The notes under the pieces were generated by a model, which saw nothing but the letters and a program-made list of their open reading frames with translations, was not told the DNA's origin and ran no database searches. A stretch of 8,983 bases of DNA, from NCBI GenBank assembly GCA_002419145.1, contig DIFN01000017.1, forward strand, positions 1 through 8,983, written 5' to 3'. This document shows, one piece after another, positions 1 through 5,338 of the stretch; position 1 is the first letter of the stretch, and each line of letters starts with the position of its first letter. The DNA is from Mageeibacillus sp. UBA5747 (GTDB taxonomy: Bacteria; Bacillota; Clostridia; Saccharofermentanales; UBA5734). The translations under genes were made by a program, and so were the position numbers.

Positions 1-1377
1 ACGGATGTCCTGGTCATTGGGTCCGGTTTTGCTGGTTTGTCAGCAGCGATTGAGGCTGCAGAAGCTGGGGCTTCTGTTCTTGTCCTTGAAAAAATGCGGG
101 CGCCGGGAGGGAATTCGATCATCAGTGATGGTGGGATTGCTGCTCCGGGGACGACTTATCAGGAGGAAGCAGGCATCAACGATTCTCCTGAGTTGATGTA
201 TGCGGATATGCTGACTGCTGGAGAAGGGCTGAACTATCCGGAATTGGTGAAAATTATAACGGAAGGGGCCCGTGAGGCCTTTTTATGGACGCGTGATGAC
301 CTGGGAGTAAAATACATGAATCGGGTGGATATTTTCGGCGGACATTCTGTAGCCCGTTGCTATACGCCGGAGGGCGTATCGGGTGCCGCTCTGATCAAAG
401 CGCTGCTGGCACGACTGAAGCAGCTGGCAGTTCAGGTTTCTCTCGGGGCATATGTGGAGTCACTGCTCCAGGACGAGTCTGGACGAGTCATTGGGGTGCA
501 GTATCTGGATGGTTATCAGTATGACCAGCCAAATAATCAGCCAAAGAAAGCACTCTTGGCACGCAAAGGCGTGATCGTAGCGGCGGGCGGATTCGGCAGT
601 GATGTGGCTTTCCGGAAAGCCCAGGACCCACGGCTGGATGATCAGCTGATGAGTACGAACAAACCCTTTGCGACCGCGGAAATCCTGAAGGACTGCCTGC
701 GCATCGGGGCAAACCCCGTCCAGCTTTCGAGGATCCAGCTGGGCGCCTGGGCTTCACCAGACGAAAAGGGCTTTGGGGCAGGGCCTTTGTTTGGCGACTA
801 TGTTGTTTTTCCATACGGGATCATGGTCGATCCGGAAACGGGAAGCCGGTTTACTAGTGAACTGAGTGACCGGAGGGTCCTGGCAGAAGCTTTGCTGCGG
901 CAAAAGCACCCGGTGATCGGGATTGCGGATGCGGCGGCGGTCACACTTGCGGGCTGGGATCTGTCCAAGGCCATCGCCAAAGGTGTGGTCAAAACGTTCG
1001 GTTCATGGCAGAAGCTGGCTGAGCACTACCAGATAGAACCCGCTGCTTTGCAAAAATCTGTCGCCAGATTTAATGACATGGTGCGCAAGGGCGTGGATGA
1101 GGATTATCACAAGCCGATTCTCAAGGACGCCTGTGCTTTGGAACAGCCCCCATTCTATGGTATGAGACTATGGCCCAAAGTGCATCACACCATGGGCGGC
1201 ATTCAGATTGACACATCCGCCCGGGTGATCCATCGGGACCAGCATCCCATTCCGGGCTTGTTCGCAGCAGGCGAAGTCACGGGAGGGATTCATGGAGCCT
1301 GCCGCCTGGGCAGCTGTGCCATCACTGAATGCCTGGTGATGGGGCGAATTGCCGGCAAGATGGCGGCAACCACCTGA
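1..1377 (+). CDS. Fumarate reductase / flavocytochrome c-type FAD-dependent reductase, 5' partial
   Basis: The frame is open from base 1, with 458 residues visible before TGA. The first residues, TDVLVIGSGFAGLSAA, form the dinucleotide-binding motif that normally lies within about 10 residues of the start in soluble members, so probably only a few codons are missing; an N-terminal FMN-binding or signal region cannot be excluded. EKM..PGGNS (about 28-37) continues the FAD site. Residues matching the fumarate reductase active site are visible: an Arg in SDRR (R291 or R292), HHTMGG (H395-H396), and GACRLGS (R435, substrate carboxylate binding). The C-terminus IPGLFAAGEVTGG is typical of the FAD_binding_2 family. 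No haem CxxCH motif or C-terminal extra domain is present. By family, it should reduce a double bond next to a carboxylate using FADH2; fumarate, urocanate or another enoate cannot be separated here. It is probably not in an operon with the next gene, which has its own promoter. Confidence 0.9.
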   Translation, partial: TDVLVIGSGFAGLSAAIEAAEAGASVLVLEKMRAPGGNSIISDGGIAAPGTTYQEEAGINDSPELMYADMLTAGEGLNYPELVKIITEGAREAFLWTRDDLGVKYMNRVDIFGGHSVARCYTPEGVSGAALIKALLARLKQLAVQVSLGAYVESLLQDESGRVIGVQYLDGYQYDQPNNQPKKALLARKGVIVAAGGFGSDVAFRKAQDPRLDDQLMSTNKPFATAEILKDCLRIGANPVQLSRIQLGAWASPDEKGFGAGPLFGDYVVFPYGIMVDPETGSRFTSELSDRRVLAEALLRQKHPVIGIADAAAVTLAGWDLSKAIAKGVVKTFGSWQKLAEHYQIEPAALQKSVARFNDMVRKGVDEDYHKPILKDACALEQPPFYGMRLWPKVHHTMGGIQIDTSARVIHRDQHPIPGLFAAGEVTGGIHGACRLGSCAITECLVMGRIAGKMAATT

Positions 1378-1458
1378 CCCTTTTTGTGTCGTCTGCCTCA
1401 TCCTTTGACCAGCAATGTCTGGCTTGTTTTCCTTGGATCCTTTTGATCACCAAATCAT

Positions 1459-1487
1459 TTGTCAAAAGACAGCTGTTTTGAGATAAT
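1459..1487 (+). promoter_or_regulatory. Sigma70-type promoter of the Crp/Fnr-family gene
   Basis: A -35 TTGTCA (1459-1464) and a -10 GATAAT (1482-1487) are separated by exactly 17 bp, each matching 5 of 6 consensus bases. Transcription would start near 1494, leaving a leader of about 48 nt before the ATG at 1542. The spacer holds an imperfect inverted repeat, CAAAAGACAGCTGTTTTG (1463-1480), which could be an operator. Inferred from sequence only. Confidence 0.65.
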
Positions 1488-1541
1488 GGACGGGAATCTT
1501 TGCACTTTTATTACCTTGCACATCAAGCAACCGAGGTTGAC

Positions 1542-2276
1542 ATGAAAAAAATCTGTGATGTCTTGTCTGAAACCCCACTTTTCAGTGGTCTGACCCACGA
1601 GCTTTTCCATAGCTATTGCAACAAGACGTCCATTCGCCTCGTCTGGAAGGGTGAGGTTCTTTTTAATGAGGGCGACCCCTGCACAGGGATCGGTATGATC
1701 ATGGAAGGCCAGCTCGCGATGCAGAAGTATTCGAGCTCGGGCGATTTCGCCACTATTGAGCTGCTCGGTCCCGGCGATATTTTTGGCGAATACATGATTT
1801 TTGGCACGCGCAAGAATTACACGGTGACCATCGAAGCCGTGACCAACTCTAAGATCATTTTCATCTCCCGCGAAATGCTGATGTCGATCCTGGCCCAGAG
1901 CCCTGGGGTGATGAACAACTTCCTGACCATCCTCTCGGACAGAATCCAGGCTCAGAACAGGCGCATTTCGCTGCTTTCGCAAAAGAGCCTGCGCCAGAAA
2001 ATCGCCAATTACCTGCTCGAACTACTGCGCGACCAACTGGAAAAAGAAGGCGAGAGTCCCAAGACGATCCGCAAAACGGTCTCGACCCAGGCGGTCGAGC
2101 TGCCCGTTTCCAAGGAAGTCGTCTCCCGTCTCCTGGCCATGCCTCGTCCATCTTTTTCCCGTGAATTGATCAGCATGGAACGTGATGGCCTGATCCGGGT
2201 CAGCGGCCGTGTGATTTGGCTACTAGACCTCGATGGCTTGGAGAAGGGCATTATCGAAGGTTTCCAGGCACCATGA
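1542..2276 (+). CDS. Crp/Fnr-family transcriptional regulator
   Basis: Predicted 244-residue DNA-binding regulator. Residues about 10-125 form a cyclic-nucleotide-binding-type beta-barrel (LFSGL, FNEGDPCTGIGMIMEGQL, GPGDIFGEY). A long dimerisation helix follows (about 125-165), then a C-terminal winged helix (about 175-235) with recognition helix PRPSFSREL (R202, R207) and DGLIRVSGR. The ATG at 1542 is chosen because GAGG (1533-1536) sits 5 nt upstream; an in-frame TTG at 1500 would add 14 residues without a ribosome site. The barrel keeps the GE of the cAMP pocket (G82-E83) but lacks the Arg-Ser/Thr that binds phosphate in E. coli Crp, so cAMP is unlikely. Its only cysteines are C5, C26 and C47, not the four-Cys FNR iron-sulfur pattern. 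The effector is unknown. Its stop lies 22 nt before the diadenylate cyclase start, suggesting co-transcription. Confidence 0.92.
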   Translation: MKKICDVLSETPLFSGLTHELFHSYCNKTSIRLVWKGEVLFNEGDPCTGIGMIMEGQLAMQKYSSSGDFATIELLGPGDIFGEYMIFGTRKNYTVTIEAVTNSKIIFISREMLMSILAQSPGVMNNFLTILSDRIQAQNRRISLLSQKSLRQKIANYLLELLRDQLEKEGESPKTIRKTVSTQAVELPVSKEVVSRLLAMPRPSFSRELISMERDGLIRVSGRVIWLLDLDGLEKGIIEGFQAP

Positions 2277-2282
2277 ATTGGC

Positions 2283-2288
2283 GGAGGG
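2283..2288 (+). promoter_or_regulatory. Ribosome binding site deciding the cdaA-ybbR start
   Basis: GGAGGG lies just after the stop of the Crp/Fnr gene and 10 nt before the TTG at 2299. It favours TTG 2299 over the in-frame ATG at 2233, which would overlap the upstream gene by 44 nt with no ribosome site, and over TTG 2278, which precedes the GGAGGG. The spacing is slightly long, so the exact start remains uncertain. Confidence 0.55.
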
Positions 2289-2298
2289 CGCAACCATT

Positions 2299-3816
2299 TT
2301 GAACACCGGCGACCTTTTAACAGACTTGGGCCAGTTTGCCCGCAACCTGTTTAGCGACCTGACCAGCGGGCTGCTCTTTTTTGGCGGACCGGTTGACATC
2401 CTGATGGCTGTTCTCGACATCATTGCCACCTCGCTGGTCGTCTACTACATTCTCAAGTTGCTCCGTGACACCCGAGCCTGGCAACTGCTCAAGGGCCTGG
2501 CGATGATCATCGGCTTTACTTTGGTCTGTAGCCTGTTAGGCCTGACAACCGTCGGTTTTCTTTTGAACAACACCATCTCGGTCTTTGCCATTGCTTTCGT
2601 CGTCATTTTCCAGCCAGAGTTGCGCCGGGCCCTGGAAACGGTCGGCCGCAGCAGCTTTTCTGTGCTGTCCACAGCTCTGTCCAGTGATGATACGGAACAG
2701 ACGACTCGCACCGTCCATCACATGATCGAGTCGATCGTCCGGGCTTGCGACAAAATGGCTGCAACCCGGACCGGCGCCCTGATCATCATCGAACGCCAGA
2801 CGAAACTGGGCGAGTTCATTGAACAGGAAAATGCCGTCCAACTCGATGCGGCCGTGTCTGCCACCATGTTGCAACAGATCTTCTATAAAGGATCGCCGCT
2901 GCATGATGGCGCCGTTGTGATCCGCGATGGCCGCATCAGTGCCGCCCGGGTCCATGTCCCTCTGTCAGATAATTATCATTTGCGCCGGGACTATGGGACG
3001 CGTCACCGCGCTGCAATTGGTGCCAGCGAGATCGGCGATACCCTGGCTGTTGTCGTTTCCGAAGAGCGCGGCAGCATCAGCCTGGCGATCGAAGGCCGCC
3101 TGTTCGTCCTTGATAATGCCGATGCCCTGCGCTCCATGCTCCACAAAATGCTGGGTGCGCCGCGTCAGGGCGGCACATGGACCGGTATTTTCCGGCCCCG
3201 CCGTGACGAACCGGCGGCTGCGATGGTGAAAAACCAGGCCATGGCCGCCGCTGCCGTTGCCCAGACCACAGCCGATTCCGCCCGCTCGATCATCGAATCA
3301 CAACTGAAGCAGCAGGAAAAATCAGACGGACCGGAACAGCCAAATCCCAGTGCCACTGCCAAATCCCACCTGCACTGGCCGCTCCACATCGGCCGCCAGC
3401 GGGATGCGGTCGACCGACCGAAAATGCCCCGTCGCCAGAGGGTTTTGACAGCGTTGTCATCCCTTCTGATTGCCGTGATCATCTGGCTCTATGTCCAGGT
3501 CACCATCAATCCAGTCATCAGCCGGACTTTCTCGACTCAGGTCTCGTACCGTGGTGTCGAAACCGCGCGGACCAACGGCTTCATCGTCCAGATGCCGCTG
3601 GAAACCATCCAGATCACCCTGATGGGCCGCCAGAAGACGATCAATGATTTGTCGGTCAATGATATCAATGCCTACATCGACTTGTCAGGCCTGAATCAGA
3701 CCGGACTGCAGTCTCTCGCGATTGCCGTTGACACGTCGTCCCTCAGCTATACGAGGGCAACTTTTGTCACCCCATCCACCATTACGGTCAGCGTCCGGGC
3801 TGTCGAAGGCAATTGA
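2299..3816 (+). CDS. cdaA: Membrane diadenylate cyclase CdaA fused to a CdaR-like YbbR domain
   Basis: Makes cyclic di-AMP from two ATP; predicted 505 residues from TTG 2299. Three N-terminal membrane segments (about 32-54, 67-82, 93-104) lead into FQPELRRALE, the usual CdaA junction. The cytoplasmic DAC domain (about 110-287) carries both catalytic signatures: DGA in SPLHDGAVV (D203-A205) and RHR in GTRHRAA (R235-R237). A typical CdaA of about 270 residues would end here. Instead the frame continues through a 93-residue Ala/Gln-rich linker (288-380), a fourth membrane helix (about 382-401) and one YbbR domain (about 402-505), the layout of a CdaR N-terminus. The fourth helix would place YbbR outside the cell, matching separate CdaR. 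B. subtilis CdaR has four YbbR repeats; this has one. It sits upstream of glmM, as cdaA-cdaR does in Bacilli. The cyclase assignment is firm; a regulatory role for the YbbR part is inferred. Confidence 0.93.
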   Translation: MNTGDLLTDLGQFARNLFSDLTSGLLFFGGPVDILMAVLDIIATSLVVYYILKLLRDTRAWQLLKGLAMIIGFTLVCSLLGLTTVGFLLNNTISVFAIAFVVIFQPELRRALETVGRSSFSVLSTALSSDDTEQTTRTVHHMIESIVRACDKMAATRTGALIIIERQTKLGEFIEQENAVQLDAAVSATMLQQIFYKGSPLHDGAVVIRDGRISAARVHVPLSDNYHLRRDYGTRHRAAIGASEIGDTLAVVVSEERGSISLAIEGRLFVLDNADALRSMLHKMLGAPRQGGTWTGIFRPRRDEPAAAMVKNQAMAAAAVAQTTADSARSIIESQLKQQEKSDGPEQPNPSATAKSHLHWPLHIGRQRDAVDRPKMPRRQRVLTALSSLLIAVIIWLYVQVTINPVISRTFSTQVSYRGVETARTNGFIVQMPLETIQITLMGRQKTINDLSVNDINAYIDLSGLNQTGLQSLAIAVDTSSLSYTRATFVTPSTITVSVRAVEGN

Positions 3817-3829
3817 TGCATCTGCCCTG

Positions 3830-3913
3830 TTGTAACAAAATTGTAATAATAATGTTACGTGTACGTCATCTACATGACGCATAACAGACTGATTTACCTA
3901 ATATTTGTAACAA
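3830..3913 (+). repeat. TTGTAACAA palindrome cluster upstream of glmM
   Basis: The 9-nt palindrome TTGT-A-ACAA occurs exactly at 3830-3838 and 3905-3913. A one-mismatch copy, TTGTAATAA, lies at 3841-3849, 11 bp (about one helical turn) from the first. The last copy covers the -35 region of the extended -10 promoter at 3922-3930. The arrangement resembles binding sites for a dimeric regulator; the identity of that regulator is unknown. Confidence 0.45.
3853..3886 (+). repeat. Inverted repeat in the cdaA-glmM spacer
   Basis: The inner stem CGTCAT (3864-3869) pairs with ATGACG (3874-3879) around a CTAC loop, and the outer arms TGTTA (3853-3857) and TAACA (3882-3886) are also complementary. No T-run follows, so a classical intrinsic terminator for the cyclase gene is not supported. 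It may be an operator or a weak RNA hairpin. Confidence 0.4.
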
Positions 3914-3921
3914 TACCCCTG

Positions 3922-3930
3922 TGCTATAAT
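3922..3930 (+). promoter_or_regulatory. Extended -10 promoter for glmM-glmS
   Basis: TGCTATAAT is a perfect extended -10 element (TG at 3922-3923, TATAAT at 3925-3930). No good -35 lies at 17 bp; TTGTAA at 3905-3910 is only 14 bp away, consistent with reliance on the TG extension or an activator. Transcription would start near 3937, about 35 nt before the glmM ATG. Read-through from the cyclase gene is also possible. Confidence 0.6.
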
Positions 3931-3971
3931 AAAAAATCGAATTGATAGATTTTCTGGATCGAGGAGCTTTT

Positions 3972-5327
3972 ATGAGTCGATTATTCGGAACCGATGGTGT
4001 CCGTGGTGTGGCCAATAAAGAACTGACCCCGGACCTGGCTTTCAAGCTGGGCTGGGCCGGGGCCAAAGTCCTGGCCGGTGAGACTTTGCACAAACCGGTC
4101 ATCCTGGTTGGCCTGGACACCCGTATTTCCTGCGACATGCTGGAGTCTGCCCTGGTGGCCGGCATTTGCTCAGCCGGCGCCGATGCCATGGTCTGCGGCG
4201 TGATCCCGACCCCGGGCATCGCCTACCTCACCCGCAAATACAACTGTGACGCCGGCGTCATGATCTCGGCTTCGCATAACTCGTATGAATACAATGGGAT
4301 CAAATTTTTCAGCAATAACGGCTACAAGCTGCCCGATGACACGGAGGACCAGATCGAATCCCTGATCAAAGCCTACGATGAACATGCCGTAGACCGGCCC
4401 ATCGATGGCCAGCTGGGCCGCCGTATTGCCAAGCCGACCGCGACCCACGACTATGCCGAGTACCTCAAGCGGCGCATGGCTGTCGACCTGAGTGGCCTGA
4501 AGGTAGCCCTTGATTGTGCCAATGGTGCGTGTGCCCACATCGCCCCGAACCTGTTTTCGGATCTGGGGGCCGAAGTCCTGACCATCGGAGTCGAGCCTAA
4601 TGGCACCAATATCAATGACGGTTGCGGTTCGACCCACCTTGAGGGCCTGCGCCAGCTGGTCCGGCGCGAGGGTTGCGACATTGGGATCGCTTTTGATGGC
4701 GATGCCGACCGCATGCTGGCGATTGACGAAACAGGTGAGCCGGTCGATGGCGATGTGATCATGGCCATCGTTGCCTTGGACATGATGCACAGTGGCCAGC
4801 TGCGCGATAACACCCTCGTCGTCACGGTCATGAGCAACCTTGGCTTGGATATCATGGCCCGGGAGAAAGGCCTCAATCTGGTCAAAACCAAGGTCGGCGA
4901 CCGCTATGTGCTCGAAGAAATGCTCAAAACTGGCTACAGTCTGGGTGGTGAACAGTCCGGTCACATCATTCTGCTTGAACATTCCACGACCGGCGACGGC
5001 ATGCTCAGTGCTCTGCGCCTGCTCCGGGCCCTGACGGAAAACGGGGAGAAGCTGGGCCAGGCCAAAAAGGTCATGCAGATCTTGCCCCAAGTCTTAAAAA
5101 GCGCCCGCATTCCCAATGAAAAAAAAGTCCGCGCCATGGAAGATGCGGATATCCTCGAGGCATGTGCCAGGATGGAGAAGCAGCTGGCTGGCAAAGGCCG
5201 GATCCTGGTCCGAGCGTCCGGCACGGAACCGATCATCCGGGTCATGATCGAAGGCCAGGACAGCGATGAGATCAACCGCATGGCCGATCAGCTCACGGCC
5301 CTGATCGTGAGCCGCTACGGCATCTAG
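3972..5327 (+). CDS. glmM: Phosphoglucosamine mutase
   Basis: Converts glucosamine-6-phosphate to glucosamine-1-phosphate in the cytoplasm, the second step toward UDP-GlcNAc for peptidoglycan. The 451 residues match the usual family length (about 445-455). All four functional loops are visible: the phosphoserine loop ISASHN (S101), the metal loop DGDADR (D242, D244, D246), the sugar loop GEQSGH, and the phosphate loop RASGTEP (R414-P420). The N-terminus RLFGTDGVRGVAN is diagnostic. ATG 3972 is preferred over the in-frame TTG 3942 because AGGAG (3962-3966) lies 5 nt before it and the family starts at this residue. In Bacillus and Listeria, GlmM binds CdaA and lowers c-di-AMP output; its position directly after the cyclase gene fits that link. 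glmS follows after 11 bp. Confidence 0.98.
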   Translation: MSRLFGTDGVRGVANKELTPDLAFKLGWAGAKVLAGETLHKPVILVGLDTRISCDMLESALVAGICSAGADAMVCGVIPTPGIAYLTRKYNCDAGVMISASHNSYEYNGIKFFSNNGYKLPDDTEDQIESLIKAYDEHAVDRPIDGQLGRRIAKPTATHDYAEYLKRRMAVDLSGLKVALDCANGACAHIAPNLFSDLGAEVLTIGVEPNGTNINDGCGSTHLEGLRQLVRREGCDIGIAFDGDADRMLAIDETGEPVDGDVIMAIVALDMMHSGQLRDNTLVVTVMSNLGLDIMAREKGLNLVKTKVGDRYVLEEMLKTGYSLGGEQSGHIILLEHSTTGDGMLSALRLLRALTENGEKLGQAKKVMQILPQVLKSARIPNEKKVRAMEDADILEACARMEKQLAGKGRILVRASGTEPIIRVMIEGQDSDEINRMADQLTALIVSRYGI

Positions 5328-5331
5328 GAGG
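5326..5331 (+). promoter_or_regulatory. glmS ribosome binding site overlapping the glmM stop
   Basis: AGGAGG overlaps the TAG stop of glmM (5325-5327) and lies 7 nt before the glmS ATG. This supports coupled translation of the two genes and leaves no room for a glmS ribozyme between them. Confidence 0.85.
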
Positions 5332-5338
5332 AACGTTT

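Noticed and set aside
1409..1430. Terminator after the flavoprotein: CCAG/CTGG hairpin followed by TTTT
   Set aside because: The stem is only 4 bp, too weak to call as a terminator.
1500..1541. TTG at 1500 as the start of the Crp/Fnr gene
   Set aside because: No ribosome site precedes it and it lies only about 6 nt past the predicted transcription start; ATG 1542 has GAGG at 5-nt spacing.
2233..2298. Upstream ATG (2233) as the start of the diadenylate cyclase gene
   Set aside because: It would overlap the Crp/Fnr gene by 44 nt, has no ribosome site and adds 22 residues unlike the CdaA N-terminus; GGAGGG lies after it.
3832..3858. GTAACA...TGTTAC inverted repeat as a terminator of the cyclase gene
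   Set aside because: The stem is AT-rich, the loop is 15 nt and no T-tract follows; it is better described as part of the palindrome cluster.
3942..3971. TTG at 3942 as the start of glmM
   Set aside because: ATG 3972 has a strong AGGAG and matches the conserved GlmM N-terminus.
4170..5090. 306-codon open frame antisense to glmM
   Set aside because: It overlaps the conserved core of glmM, has no recognisable motif and fits a codon-bias shadow.
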